A stretch of DNA of 64,000 bases, taken from positions 186,001-250,000 of the forward strand of contig CAZVJF010000001.1 of NCBI GenBank assembly GCA_964627445.1, given 5' to 3'. The notes beneath the pieces are model-generated. The model was given only the letters and a program-made list of their open reading frames with translations, had not been told where the DNA came from and searched no databases. Source of the DNA: Luteibaculum sp964627445. GTDB taxonomy: Bacteria > Bacteroidota > Bacteroidia > Flavobacteriales_D > Luteibaculaceae. Below, in pieces: positions 7,349-16,083 of this stretch (positions are counted from its first letter, which is position 1; the number at the start of each line of letters is the position of its first letter). The position numbers and the translations under genes are program-made.

Positions 7349-8352
7349 CCCCGCTCTTCCACCGTACCATCGGCATATTGCGCAAAGCGGCCCTTGTCTC
7401 TAGGGTGTACGTGTTCGGCCACCGGCCAGGGCCAACCGCCAAACTGATCTTTCTGATAATCGATAAACGCCTGGCGAATTTCTCCTGGGTAATTCATAAC
7501 AAACGGACCATGCTGCTCTATGGGCTCGTTAATGGGTTGCCCTTGCAACATCAGGAAATTGGCTTTTTCAGTACCCGTATTTTTTAGGTGTGCAGTATCT
7601 ACTTCATTTAAGTGTATGGCATGCTCGGCTTTTACTGCAGCATCATCTACCAATACCGTGTCTCCTTTATAAAAATAGAGGGAGCGATTGGTTTTTTCGG
7701 ATAGGCGCTTAGGCAATTGCAGCTCCGCCCCGGGTTCTAAGTGTATGATAAAAACGCCCACATCGTGCGATGCGGTGGCAGCCCAAGAGTCTGGCGTAGG
7801 GTCGAGTGCCTTGGTATCGTTCCATTTTCCGGCCACTATTTTTACCGCAGCACCATCTTTTTTATACCAGGGAATGTCCTCGTGCCACAACATTTTGTAG
7901 TGTGGAGCCACCATTTTGGAATCGCGGGGTAGGTTGAGCCAAATTTGAAAAAGAACTAGCGGGTTCTCTTCTTCCTGATTAATCAGCGGGAACATTTCCG
8001 AGTGCTGCACACCCTTTCCGGCCGTCATCCACTGTACATCGCCATTACCAAAGCGGCCCGTGGCGCCTAGCGAGTCGGAGTGGTCTGCAAAGCCTTTTTC
8101 TACAATGGTTATGGTTTCAAAGCCGCGGTGGGGGTGATAGGGAAACCCGGGCACGGTTTTTCCGTGATACATGCGGTAGCCATTGCGCTTCTCGAAATCG
8201 CTACCCAGCGCCCGGTTGTCTAAGCCCGTTTTGGGTCCCATATTTTCATTTCCGGCTGGATAATTGTCTTGGTGGTACACACAAAATAAAAAGGGATTGG
8301 GTGTACGCCACGGAAAACCTAAAGGCTCTATTTCTATGTTGGATGCAGTCAT
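7345..8352 (-). CDS. Pirin family protein
   Basis: 335 residues. The bicupin N-half carries the complete pirin metal site: His73 and His75 in YHPHRG, then His117 and Glu119 in GVQHSEM, matching the His-His-His-Glu iron site of human pirin (His56, His58, His101, Glu103). Bacterial pirins include quercetin dioxygenases and redox regulators; which applies here cannot be read from the sequence. The C-terminal pirin_C half includes NYPGEIRQAFIDYQ. Cytoplasmic, starts at ATG 8352, single gene between convergent and divergent neighbours. Confidence 0.9.
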   Translation of the reverse strand: MTASNIEIEPLGFPWRTPNPFLFCVYHQDNYPAGNENMGPKTGLDNRALGSDFEKRNGYRMYHGKTVPGFPYHPHRGFETITIVEKGFADHSDSLGATGRFGNGDVQWMTAGKGVQHSEMFPLINQEEENPLVLFQIWLNLPRDSKMVAPHYKMLWHEDIPWYKKDGAAVKIVAGKWNDTKALDPTPDSWAATASHDVGVFIIHLEPGAELQLPKRLSEKTNRSLYFYKGDTVLVDDAAVKAEHAIHLNEVDTAHLKNTGTEKANFLMLQGQPINEPIEQHGPFVMNYPGEIRQAFIDYQKDQFGGWPWPVAEHVHPRDKGRFAQYADGTVEERG

Positions 8353-8485
8353 AACCTTAGCTTTAGAGGATGAAAATTACGCAATCCCACACTGCCATCC
8401 ACGCTTTTAGCAGTTTTTGAGATTGGTGATGAAAACACCCATTTAGCGAAAGCACTCCCACAAAATATTACCTTCCACCCAAACT

Positions 8486-9559
8486 TTGATAGTGCAAGAA
8501 AATCGCGATTCCCTGTGTATGCTCGGTGTTATGTCGGGTTCCTCCCTGGATGGAGTAGATCTGGCCTTGTGCAGTTTTACGCGCAGCAATACCGGTTGGA
8601 ATTTTACCCTGTTGGCCACGGCTAGCATTCCGTACTCAGCAGCTTGGACGGACCGCCTAAGAAACAGCACCCAATTGAGTGGGCAGGAACTCACTACACT
8701 GGATGCCGATTTGGGTCAGTTTTTAGGTACATCCATCCGAGATTTTCTATCGAAACAATCCACCCAACCTACTGCTATTGCTGTACATGGTCACACGGTG
8801 TTTCATGAACCTGCAAAAGGCTACAGCACACAAATTGGATGTGCATCGCATATTGCTGCGAAGTGCGGCATTCCGGTTATCGACAACTTCCGGCAACAAA
8901 ATATTGCACTGGGCGGACAAGGTGCTCCCTTGGTGCCCATAGGCGATCGCGATCTTTTTCCCGGCTACGATGCTTACCTCAACTTAGGCGGCATTTGCAA
9001 CGCCAGCGTACAAACCAACCAGGGCATGTTAGCCTGGGATATTAGCGCGTGCAACCAACCGTTGAATTACCTGGCTCAGCAGTTGGGTTTCGCTTTTGAC
9101 CAAGGTGGAAGTATCGCAAAGACCGGCACGATAAACCAAGGCTTGTTGGCCAACCTCAACGCCTTACCCTATTACCAAAAAATAGCACCTAAAAGCCTCA
9201 GCAACCAATGGGTGCAAAATGACTTCTTAGATATCGTAAAATCATCCAAGACCAGTATTGCCGATACCATGCGAACGGTAGTACACCATATTGCCACGTG
9301 CATTGCGAGCGACTTAGCTCCCTACAACCCCAAAAAGGTGTTGGTATCGGGTGGTGGTGCGTACAACACGGTTTTGGTGGAAGCCATACAGGATGCTACC
9401 GATGCCAACCTGGTCATTCCAAAACCCGACATTATTGAGTTTAAGGAAGCCATTGTTTTTGCCTACCTGGGCGCCTTGCGCTGGTTGGGCATCCCGAATG
9501 TACTACAATCGTACACCCAAGCGTCTCAAGATGTGGTAGCAGGGCGCATAGTGCTTTAA
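8486..9559 (+). CDS. anmK: Anhydro-N-acetylmuramic acid kinase
   Basis: 357 residues from a TTG at 8486; GTG at 8492 and ATG at 8519 are alternatives, and the last leaves only two residues before the conserved GVMSGSSLDG, which is rather short for the family. The enzyme phosphorylates and opens 1,6-anhydro-MurNAc to MurNAc-6-P in peptidoglycan recycling. Seen: MSGSSLDGVD (ATP-binding loop), HGHTVFHEP, NIALGGQGAPLVP, NLGGICNAS, DISACNQPLNYLA and a C-terminal VSGGGAYN. The sequence around SACNQPLN differs from the proteobacterial GPGNxLMD but keeps the Asp-Asn positions, as in other Bacteroidota. Cytoplasmic. Confidence 0.88.
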   Translation: MIVQENRDSLCMLGVMSGSSLDGVDLALCSFTRSNTGWNFTLLATASIPYSAAWTDRLRNSTQLSGQELTTLDADLGQFLGTSIRDFLSKQSTQPTAIAVHGHTVFHEPAKGYSTQIGCASHIAAKCGIPVIDNFRQQNIALGGQGAPLVPIGDRDLFPGYDAYLNLGGICNASVQTNQGMLAWDISACNQPLNYLAQQLGFAFDQGGSIAKTGTINQGLLANLNALPYYQKIAPKSLSNQWVQNDFLDIVKSSKTSIADTMRTVVHHIATCIASDLAPYNPKKVLVSGGGAYNTVLVEAIQDATDANLVIPKPDIIEFKEAIVFAYLGALRWLGIPNVLQSYTQASQDVVAGRIVL

Positions 9560-9594
9560 GTACAAGAAAAAATGCTGCGGCAATCTGGGATTCA

Positions 9595-9602
9595 TATCTT
9601 TG
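9595..9602 (+). promoter_or_regulatory. -7 element of the glutamate-type dehydrogenase gene
   Basis: TATCTTTG fits TAnnTTTG and lies 17 bases before the ATG at 9619. No good TTG is seen at -33, so the call rests on the -7 box. Confidence 0.4.
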
Positions 9603-9618
9603 ACCAAAATTTTTTGGC

Positions 9619-10848
9619 ATGAAAGATCTACTAGCAAAGTTCGAGAATAAAACCCCAGAAATTGTATTTGAATGGAAAGATAGCGAAACCGAGGCCGAAG
9701 GCTGGGTAGTTATCAACTCCTTGCGCGGTGGCGCAGCTGGTGGCGGAACTCGCATGCGCAAAGGCTTAGACAAGCGCGAGGTAGAATCTTTAGCCAAAAC
9801 CATGGAAGTGAAGTTTACCGTGGCAGGACCTCCCATTGGCGGTGCTAAGTCGGGCATCAACTTCGATCCAGCCGACCCTAGAAAAAAAGGAGTATTGCAG
9901 CGCTGGTATAAAGCCGTGTCTCCACTACTAAAGCACTACTATGGCACGGGTGGCGACTTAAACGTAGACGAAATTCATGAGGTTATCCCCATTACCGAGA
10001 GCTGCGGTGTGTGGCACCCACAAGAAGGAGTATTTAACGGACACTACCAGCCCAACGAAGCACAGAAGATTTTACGCATAGGCCAACTCCGTTTTGGTGT
10101 TTTGAAGGTGGTAGAAGATGCTACCTACACTCCAGATCCTACCCGCAAATATGTGGTAGCCGATTTAATTACCGGATACGGGGTAGCTGAAGCCGTAAAG
10201 CACTACTACGACATTTACGGTGGCAATGTAACCGGCAAGCGCGTTATTGTACAAGGTTGGGGTAACGTAGGTGCTGCTGCAGCTTACTACATGGCACAAA
10301 TGGGTGCTAAAGTGGTTGGAATTATCGACCGCGAAGGCGGCATTATGGAGCCCAATGGCTTAAGTACCGATGAGGTAACCCAGCTTTTCCTTACCAAGGA
10401 TGGCAACAAGCTAGGCGCCAACAGCAAAATGAAGTCTTTTGCCGAGGTCAACGAAAAAATTTGGGATATGGAAGCCGAAGTTTTCCTTCCCTGTGCAGCT
10501 TCGCGATTAATTACGCAAGACCAAATAGACCGTTTAATTAACGCAGGTTTAGATGTAGTTTCTTCGGGTGCTAACGTTCCTTTTGCCGATAAAGAAATTT
10601 TCTTTGGCCCCATCTCCGAAATGACGGACGCCAAAGTTTCTGTAATCCCAGATTTTATCGCCAACTGCGGTATGGCCCGCGTTTTTGCCTACCTCATGGA
10701 AGCCGAGCACGAGCTTTCGGATAAAGGAATTTTCGAAGATACTTCGCACGTAATTCGCCAGGCTCTAGAAAGAGCACACCAAGTGAATTCCGAAAAAACA
10801 CAAATAAGCAAAACCGCTTTTGAGATTGCCTTAAAACAGCTTATTTAG
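9619..10848 (+). CDS. Glu/Leu/Phe/Val family amino acid dehydrogenase
   Basis: 409 residues. N-terminal dimerisation/substrate domain with SLRGGAAGGGTRM and the catalytic Lys77 in GPPIGGAKSGI, then GTGGDLNVDE. A Rossmann NAD domain starts near residue 210 (VQGWGNVGAAAAYYMAQMG). It oxidatively deaminates an amino acid to a 2-oxo acid in the cytoplasm. Full length for a glutamate dehydrogenase; several Bacteroidota proteins of this type are annotated as glutamate dehydrogenase, but leucine-type specificity cannot be excluded by eye. The gene is 24 bases before the Na+/H+ antiporter gene, possibly co-transcribed. Confidence 0.87.
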   Translation: MKDLLAKFENKTPEIVFEWKDSETEAEGWVVINSLRGGAAGGGTRMRKGLDKREVESLAKTMEVKFTVAGPPIGGAKSGINFDPADPRKKGVLQRWYKAVSPLLKHYYGTGGDLNVDEIHEVIPITESCGVWHPQEGVFNGHYQPNEAQKILRIGQLRFGVLKVVEDATYTPDPTRKYVVADLITGYGVAEAVKHYYDIYGGNVTGKRVIVQGWGNVGAAAAYYMAQMGAKVVGIIDREGGIMEPNGLSTDEVTQLFLTKDGNKLGANSKMKSFAEVNEKIWDMEAEVFLPCAASRLITQDQIDRLINAGLDVVSSGANVPFADKEIFFGPISEMTDAKVSVIPDFIANCGMARVFAYLMEAEHELSDKGIFEDTSHVIRQALERAHQVNSEKTQISKTAFEIALKQLI

Positions 10849-10872
10849 CAAGCGTAATTTTAACGCTTTACC

Positions 10873-12213
10873 ATGGAGTCATTTATCCTAGCCGTATTTA
10901 TAATTGGTTACCTATTAATTGCTTTTGAGCACCCCCTAAAAATAGACAAACTAATACCGGCACTGGGCATGATGGCTCTGGCTTGGGCAGGTGTAGCTTT
11001 GGGACTCGATTCCTTTACCCAGTGGTTCGATTCGGCCAATTACGAAATGCTCTCGGGCTTTGCAGAGATGGACCACGAGCACAAACTCCACATTATGGAG
11101 GAAACGCTTTTACACCACTTTGGCAAAACCTGCGAAATCCTCATTTTCTTAATGGGGGCGATGACTATCGTAGAAATTATCGATCACTTTGATGGTTTTG
11201 CAGCCATCAAAAGCTTCATCAAAACCAAAAACAAGCGTTCCTTACTTTGGATTATTGGCATATTGGCTTTCGTACTCTCGGCCATTATCGACAACCTTAC
11301 CGCTACCATTGTACTGATCACCTTATTGCGCAAATTGCTCAATACCAAAGAAGACCGCATTTGGTTTGCGGGCTTAATAGTGATTGCTGCCAACGCAGGG
11401 GGTGCTTGGTCGCCCATTGGCGATGTGACTACCACCATGCTTTGGATTGGCGATAAGGTGACTACCGGTAAACTCATTACCGAGCTTTTAATTCCATCCT
11501 TGGTATGCATGTTAGTACCGGTTGGAATTGCCAGTTTCTTGCCTGCCTTTAATGGCACCATTGAGTCAGATGAAGACGCTCCAGGTAAAACCAAAATAGG
11601 CTCACGCATGCTGTATTTGGGGCTGACTATGATTGTTTTTGTACCGGTTTTTAAAACAGTTACCCACTTGCCGCCTTACATCGGCATGATGCTTTCTTTA
11701 ACTGTAGTAGCTTTGGCAGGAGAAATTATCTCGAACCGTCAGTTTTCAATGACCGATCCAGGGCAACACGGTTCTGGAGGACACCATAAAAGCCCTACCA
11801 TGAAAGCTCTATCGCGCATAGAGATGCCCAGTATTTTATTCTTCTTGGGAATATTAATGACCGTAGCAGCTTTAGAATCCTTAGGCATGATTTTCACCTT
11901 TGGTGGCGATGTACGCGAAGCCATACCCGACAACCTTTTTGTAATGCTTTTGGGCGCGGGTTCTGCGGTTATTGACAACGTACCGTTAGTAGCTGCCAGC
12001 ATGGGGATGTTTAACATGCCCGTAGATTCCGAAATTTGGCACTTTATTGCTTATGCGGCAGGAACCGGTGGTAGTATGTTGGTTATCGGTTCGGCTGCTG
12101 GTGTGGTTGCTATGGGTATGGAGAACATTAGCTTTGGGTGGTACCTTAAGAAAATCAGCCTCCTGGCCCTTGTAGGATACCTTGCCGGAGCGGGCGTTTA
12201 CCTAATTATATAA
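10873..12213 (+). CDS. nhaD: NhaD-type sodium/proton antiporter
   Basis: 446 residues with about 12 hydrophobic segments. Family motifs: SAIIDNLTATIVLITLL, AGGAWSPIGDVTTTMLW and, in the second half, VIDNVPLVAASMGMF, the two Asp-Asn repeats of the IT superfamily. It exports Na+ (or Li+) in exchange for protons across the inner membrane, fitting a marine life style. A short His-rich loop (DPGQHGSGGHHK, near residue 300) lies between the halves. Starts at ATG 10873. Confidence 0.9.
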   Translation: MESFILAVFIIGYLLIAFEHPLKIDKLIPALGMMALAWAGVALGLDSFTQWFDSANYEMLSGFAEMDHEHKLHIMEETLLHHFGKTCEILIFLMGAMTIVEIIDHFDGFAAIKSFIKTKNKRSLLWIIGILAFVLSAIIDNLTATIVLITLLRKLLNTKEDRIWFAGLIVIAANAGGAWSPIGDVTTTMLWIGDKVTTGKLITELLIPSLVCMLVPVGIASFLPAFNGTIESDEDAPGKTKIGSRMLYLGLTMIVFVPVFKTVTHLPPYIGMMLSLTVVALAGEIISNRQFSMTDPGQHGSGGHHKSPTMKALSRIEMPSILFFLGILMTVAALESLGMIFTFGGDVREAIPDNLFVMLLGAGSAVIDNVPLVAASMGMFNMPVDSEIWHFIAYAAGTGGSMLVIGSAAGVVAMGMENISFGWYLKKISLLALVGYLAGAGVYLII

Positions 12214-12258
12214 GGGAACAATAAGCCTTTTCACCAATCGTTTATTTTGAGTTAGAAG

Positions 12259-12993
12259 ATGTATATGCTACTTAATTTTTTGTTGTTACAAATTCAGGAG
12301 ATGCCTGAAGACACCACCGGAATGATGCAAGATGCCGATGGCAACTGGGTCCCCATTCCAACCGAAGAAACCATATCTATTTGGGAGCTTATTGTACAGG
12401 GTGGATGGTACATTATGATACCGCTAGCCATTATGAGCTTAATGTCGGTATACATCTTTGTAGAGCGCTACCTGGCTATAAAAAAGGCCTCGCAAGAGAA
12501 GCCCGATTTTATGGCCAAGATTAAAGACAACATTTCGGAAGGACGCATTGATGCCGCTATGAGCCTGTGCGATGCAGCCGACACGCCCATGGCACGCATT
12601 ACCGCTAAGGGCATCTCTAGAATTGGCCGTCCTACCAAAGACATTGCAGCTACTATTGAGAACGTAGCAAAGCTAGAGGTGTACAACTTGGAGAAAAACT
12701 TATCCAGCCTAGCCACCATAGCTGGTGCCGCGCCCATGATTGGTTTCTTGGGAACCGTGATTGGTATGATCGTCACCTTCCACGAAATGAAAATTTCGGA
12801 TAAAGGGGTAGAGATTGCCGAGCTCTCTGGTGGTATTATGCAAGCCATGGTAACTACCGTAGCCGGTTTGGTTATTGGTATTGTGGCCTACATTGCTTAC
12901 AACTCCTTGGTAGCCTTTGTAAATAAGGTGGTAAATAAACTAGAAATTAGCGCTATAGAGTTCTTAGACCTCTTGGATGCGCCTGGAAAATAA
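12259..12993 (+). CDS. exbB: ExbB/TolQ-type proton channel
   Basis: 244 residues with three membrane segments: YIMIPLAIMSLMSVYIFVERY (about 50-70), IAGAAPMIGFLGTVIGMIVTF (about 155-175) and TTVAGLVIGIVAYIAYN. The GAAPMIGFLGTVxGM motif is diagnostic for MotA/TolQ/ExbB. It uses the proton gradient to drive a TonB-type protein. Alternative starts at residue 3 or 15 cannot be excluded. First gene of exbB-exbD-tonB-like; exbD begins 5 bases after its stop. Confidence 0.92.
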   Translation: MYMLLNFLLLQIQEMPEDTTGMMQDADGNWVPIPTEETISIWELIVQGGWYIMIPLAIMSLMSVYIFVERYLAIKKASQEKPDFMAKIKDNISEGRIDAAMSLCDAADTPMARITAKGISRIGRPTKDIAATIENVAKLEVYNLEKNLSSLATIAGAAPMIGFLGTVIGMIVTFHEMKISDKGVEIAELSGGIMQAMVTTVAGLVIGIVAYIAYNSLVAFVNKVVNKLEISAIEFLDLLDAPGK

Positions 12994-12998
12994 GCCCT

Positions 12999-13391
12999 AT
13001 GAATTTAGGATCTCGCAATAAAATAAACACCGGTTTCAGTATGTCTTCTATGACAGACCTGGTGTTTCTATTGCTTATTTTCTTCATCATTTTATCCACG
13101 CTGGTAAGTCCATACGCCTTACCGGTAGATTTGCCCAATAGCAAAAACAAAACCAAGCAAAAGCCCAAAATTTCCGTAACCATCAAGGAAGATCTCAGCT
13201 ACTTTATCGGTAGCACTCGGGTTACTATGGAAAATTTTGAGGAAGAACTTAAAACGCGCTTGGTAGACGGTGAAGAACAACAAAGCTTAGTGCTGCACGT
13301 AGACAAAAAAGTACCTACGGGCAACATGGTTCAGGTGTTGGATGTAGCGAAAAGAAACAATTGCAAAATTGTTTTGGCTACCCAGCCGTAA
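12999..13391 (+). CDS. exbD: ExbD/TolR-type biopolymer transport protein
   Basis: 130 residues with one N-terminal membrane segment (SMTDLVFLLLIFFIIL). The Asp in MTDLVFLLLIFF is the conserved protonatable residue of ExbD/TolR. The periplasmic part ends in a TolR-like fold (VLHVDKKVPTGNMVQVLDVAKR). Works with the ExbB and TonB-like proteins on either side. Confidence 0.92.
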   Translation: MNLGSRNKINTGFSMSSMTDLVFLLLIFFIILSTLVSPYALPVDLPNSKNKTKQKPKISVTIKEDLSYFIGSTRVTMENFEEELKTRLVDGEEQQSLVLHVDKKVPTGNMVQVLDVAKRNNCKIVLATQP

Positions 13392-13402
13392 ATTCAGTGT
13401 AT

Positions 13403-14197
13403 ATGAGGTTCCCAAAAAACAAAAAAGCATTGGTGGCTACGCTTATTTTTCATGCGTTGCTGTTGGTGGTATTTCTTTTTGTGGGCCTTACGCAACCCGA
13501 TCCACTGCCCGAAGAAATTGGCGTAGAAATCGCCATGGCCGATTTGGGGAACAGCTTTACTGGTAGTGGCAACGCGCCCAACCCTCAGGTAAACAACAAC
13601 CCCACACCGCAGCCTGCAACGCCTACCCCTACCCAAAGCACCAATACGGCTGCCCAGCAAGAAGAAGTGGTAACCGATGATGCCAGTGAAGTAGCCACAC
13701 CCAGCGCCAAAGAACCCGAAACCAACCCCGAGCCCGTACCCGAGAAACCAGAGAAAAAGGTAGAGGAAAAGCCCAAGCGCACGGTCAACAAGCAAGCCTT
13801 GTATCCTGGCAAAAAGGATAGCAAAAGCTCTGAGTCTCAGGGTGGCAGTCAAGGCAACCGCGAAGGGAAAGGCGATGCTGGATCTGAAGAAGGCAAGCCC
13901 CAAGGCAAAGGTATTTTAGGAGGTGGAATGGGAAGCTGGGAACTCTCGGGCCGCTCTCTGGTGCAAGGAACTACCATAGAAGACACCAAAGAGGAAGGCA
14001 CCGTAGTATTAAACATTTGGGTAGATCGTTACGGTAACGTTACCCGCACTTCACCCAACCTGGCCGAGTCTACCACCACCAGCCAGTATCTGTTTGACTT
14101 AGCCGCTAAAGCCGCCAAACGCTCCAAGTACAGCCAAAAAAACAACGCTGCCGTAGAGCAAAAAGGTAAAATGACCTTTAAGTTCATTTTGGAATAG
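13403..14197 (+). CDS. TonB-like energy transducer
   Basis: 264 residues from ATG 13403; the longer frame overlapping exbD lacks a sensible N-terminus. One N-terminal anchor (LVATLIFHALLLVVFLFVGLT), then about 110 residues rich in Pro, Thr, Asn, Glu and Lys, as in the periplasm-spanning linkers of TonB. The C-terminal domain (GTVVLNIWVDRYGNVTRTSP ... MTFKFILE) has the beta-strand pattern of TonB_C. It should pass energy from ExbBD to outer-membrane receptors such as the one at 46984-50751. Its stop overlaps the folC GTG start by one base. Confidence 0.8.
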   Translation: MRFPKNKKALVATLIFHALLLVVFLFVGLTQPDPLPEEIGVEIAMADLGNSFTGSGNAPNPQVNNNPTPQPATPTPTQSTNTAAQQEEVVTDDASEVATPSAKEPETNPEPVPEKPEKKVEEKPKRTVNKQALYPGKKDSKSSESQGGSQGNREGKGDAGSEEGKPQGKGILGGGMGSWELSGRSLVQGTTIEDTKEEGTVVLNIWVDRYGNVTRTSPNLAESTTTSQYLFDLAAKAAKRSKYSQKNNAAVEQKGKMTFKFILE

Positions 14198-15420
14198 TGA
14201 CCTATCAAGAAACCATCGACTACCTTTTTAGTCGTTTGCCCATGTTTGGGCGGCAAGGTGGCGCGGCATACAAACCCGGTTTAGCACGCATTCAACAGAT
14301 TTGCAACACCCTAGGAAATCCACAAAGCTCCTATCCCACCATACATGTAGCTGGCACCAATGGAAAAGGCTCGGTAGCCAATATGTTGGCTTCGGTGTTG
14401 GTGGAGGCAGGATACAAGGTAGGATTGTACACATCGCCCCATTTTAAGGACTTTAGAGAGCGCATTAAGGTAAATGCACAGTGTATCCCTAAAAAAGAAG
14501 TGGTTGCTTTTGTGGAACGCTTCAAAGAAGCCGATATCGAACCGTCTTTTTTTGAGTATTCTACGGCCATGGCCTTCGACTATTTTAAAAAGGCTCGGGT
14601 GGATATTGCCATCATAGAAACGGGCATGGGAGGTCGGCTGGATAGCACCAACGTGGTGACTCCCATTTTATCGGTAATCACCAAAATTGGTTTGGACCAC
14701 ACCCAGTTTTTGGGTGACACCCTGGAAGCCATAGCTGGAGAAAAGGCTGGAATCATTAAACCCCAAACGCCAGTCGTCATCGGTCCGGATATCAGCTCGG
14801 TGCAGGCTGTTTTTCGAAATGCAGCCCAAAGAACAGCAAGCACGGTGTATGAAGCAAAAACTGCCGAGCAAACCCAAGAAGAACTCCCCTTCCATCCTAC
14901 CAATATTGCGTTGGCTAAAAAAGCCCTGGAGGTATTGCAAGACCTCGGCTTTCCCCACAATAAAGCAGCCCTGACAGCGGGCCTGCGGGAAACCGTAAAC
15001 CGCATGGGTTTTTTCGGGCGCTGGTATACCCATGCTAGCAAACCCAACACCTACTACGATGTAGCCCATAACCCCAGCGGTGTTGCTCACGTGTTAAAAA
15101 AAATGCAAGCGCTGGCTCCTTTTGACCAGTGGAATGTGGTGCTGGGCATGGTAGCCGACAAAGACCATATCTCCGTGCTGGAGCAACTGCCCAAGGAAGC
15201 TCACTACTTCGCTTGTGCTGCTGACATACCCCGCGCTTTGCAGGCAACCGAACTCCACCAAAAAATGCAGGAAACGGGACTGCATGCGCAATTACACCCT
15301 AAAGTTACCGATGCCTTGCAAGCAGCAGAAGCAAACCAGCGCAAGTATACCGCTGTTTTTGGGAGCTTTTTTGTAGTGGCAGAAGCGCTCCCCGAAGAAA
15401 TTTTCAAAAAATTTCAGTGA
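14197..15420 (+). CDS. folC: Folylpolyglutamate synthase / dihydrofolate synthase
   Basis: 407 residues, GTG start overlapping the previous stop (TAGTG). ATP-binding loop VAGTNGKGSV at 51-60, then ETGMGGRLDSTNVV, GLDHTQFLGDTLEAIAGEKAGI and, in the C-terminal Mur-ligase-type domain, YDVAHNPSGVAHVL. It joins glutamate to dihydropteroate and to folates in the cytoplasm. Last gene of the exbB-exbD-tonB-folC run. Confidence 0.93.
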   Translation: MTYQETIDYLFSRLPMFGRQGGAAYKPGLARIQQICNTLGNPQSSYPTIHVAGTNGKGSVANMLASVLVEAGYKVGLYTSPHFKDFRERIKVNAQCIPKKEVVAFVERFKEADIEPSFFEYSTAMAFDYFKKARVDIAIIETGMGGRLDSTNVVTPILSVITKIGLDHTQFLGDTLEAIAGEKAGIIKPQTPVVIGPDISSVQAVFRNAAQRTASTVYEAKTAEQTQEELPFHPTNIALAKKALEVLQDLGFPHNKAALTAGLRETVNRMGFFGRWYTHASKPNTYYDVAHNPSGVAHVLKKMQALAPFDQWNVVLGMVADKDHISVLEQLPKEAHYFACAADIPRALQATELHQKMQETGLHAQLHPKVTDALQAAEANQRKYTAVFGSFFVVAEALPEEIFKKFQ

Positions 15421-15424
15421 GCAC

Positions 15425-15454
15425 TTGCGGGAAATGGAATTTGATATATATTTG
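15425..15454 (+). promoter_or_regulatory. Promoter for the tRNA-Val region
   Basis: TTG at 15425-15427, 19 bases of spacer, and TATATTTG at 15447-15454: a full match to the Bacteroidota TTG-N19-TAnnTTTG promoter. Transcription would start near 15461, so both the broken 5' tRNA copy and the intact tRNA-Val are downstream. Confidence 0.65.
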
Positions 15455-15508
15455 CATCCGCTTTGGCACAGCAACCACGGTTGCACAGCGCTAAAGCATT
15501 GACATCAT

Positions 15509-15550
15509 GGGAAATTAGCTCTCCCGATAGCTATCGGGATGGTTCAGAGC
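15509..15550 (+). pseudogene. 5' tRNA-Val fragment with palindrome in the D-loop
   Basis: GGGAAATTAGCTC (15509-15521) and TGGTTCAGAGC (15540-15550) are identical to the start of the intact tRNA-Val 7 bases downstream. Between them, where the intact gene has AGT in the D-loop, there is the perfect 18-bp palindrome TCCCGATAGCTATCGGGA (15522-15539). The rest of the tRNA is missing. It cannot make a tRNA. Confidence 0.85.
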
Positions 15551-15557
15551 CCAAAAA

Positions 15558-15632
15558 GGGAAATTAGCTCAGTTGGTTCAGAGCACCTGCCTTACAAGCA
15601 GGGGGTCACTGGTTCGAATCCAGTATTTCCCA
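15558..15632 (+). tRNA. tRNA-Val (anticodon TAC)
   Basis: 75 bases with the acceptor stem GGGAAAT/ATTTCCC, D-stem GCTC/GAGC, anticodon stem CCTGC/GCAGG with loop CTTACAA (anticodon TAC, valine) and T-arm CTGG-TTCGAAT-CCAG. CCA is not encoded. It is followed by a strong terminator (15638-15667) and then by the array of broken 3' copies. Confidence 0.95.
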
Positions 15633-15637
15633 CTACG

Positions 15638-15667
15638 AAAGCCACTCCAAATAGAGTGGCTTTTTTG
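15638..15667 (+). terminator. Terminator of tRNA-Val
   Basis: Stem AAAGCCACT/AGTGGCTTT around a short A-rich loop, followed by a T run. The same terminator recurs after copies 1-3 of the downstream array, ending near 15767, 15868 and 15969. Confidence 0.8.
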
Positions 15668-15689
15668 TTTTAAAAATGTCTCTTTTCCA

Positions 15690-16039
15690 GGTCACTGGTT
15701 CGTCCCGATAGCTATCGGGACCCGTATTTCCCACTACGAAAGCCACTTCTAGTAGAGTGGCTTTTTTGCTTTAAAATTGTTCCATTTCCAGGTCACTGGT
15801 TCGTCCCGATAACTATCGGGACCAGTATTTCCCACTACGAAAGCCACTTCTAGTAGAGTGGCTTTTTTGTTTTAAAAATGTCTCATTTCCAGGTCACTGG
15901 TTCGTCCCGATAGCTATCGGGACCCGTATTTCCCACTACGAAAGCCACTCCAAATAGAGTGGCTTTTTTGTTTTAAAAATGTCCCATTTCCAGGTCACTC
16001 GTTCGTCCCGATAGCTATCGGGACCCGTATTTCCCACTA
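15690..16039 (+). repeat. Tandem array of tRNA-Val 3' ends, 101-bp period, each with an 18-bp palindrome
   Basis: Units begin at 15690, 15791, 15892 and 15993, exactly 101 bases apart; the last is cut at 16039. Each unit is the T-arm side of tRNA-Val (GGTCACTGGTTCG), a palindrome, GTATTTCCCACTA, and the first three also carry the tRNA terminator and a short linker. The palindromes lie at 15703-15720, 15804-15821 (TCCCGATAACTATCGGGA), 15905-15922 and 16006-16023, replacing AAT in the T-loop. The intact tRNA 3' end begins at 15604, 86 bases before unit 1, which is 101 minus the net 15 bases of the palindrome. Units 1-2 and unit 3 have two different terminator loops. Confidence 0.9.
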
Positions 16040-16046
16040 CAGCCAC

Positions 16047-16083
16047 AAGGGTTTCAGCAGTTTTGTTGAAACCCTTTTTTTTT
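16047..16083 (+). terminator. Rho-independent terminator closing the tRNA array
   Basis: AAGGGTTTCA (16047-16056) pairs with TGAAACCCTT (16067-16076), followed by a T run to 16083. It differs from the repeated terminator inside the array and marks its right border. Confidence 0.75.

Noticed and set aside
15509..16039. CRISPR array
   Set aside because: The repeats are tRNA pieces with terminators at a 101-base period; there are no unique spacers and no cas genes.
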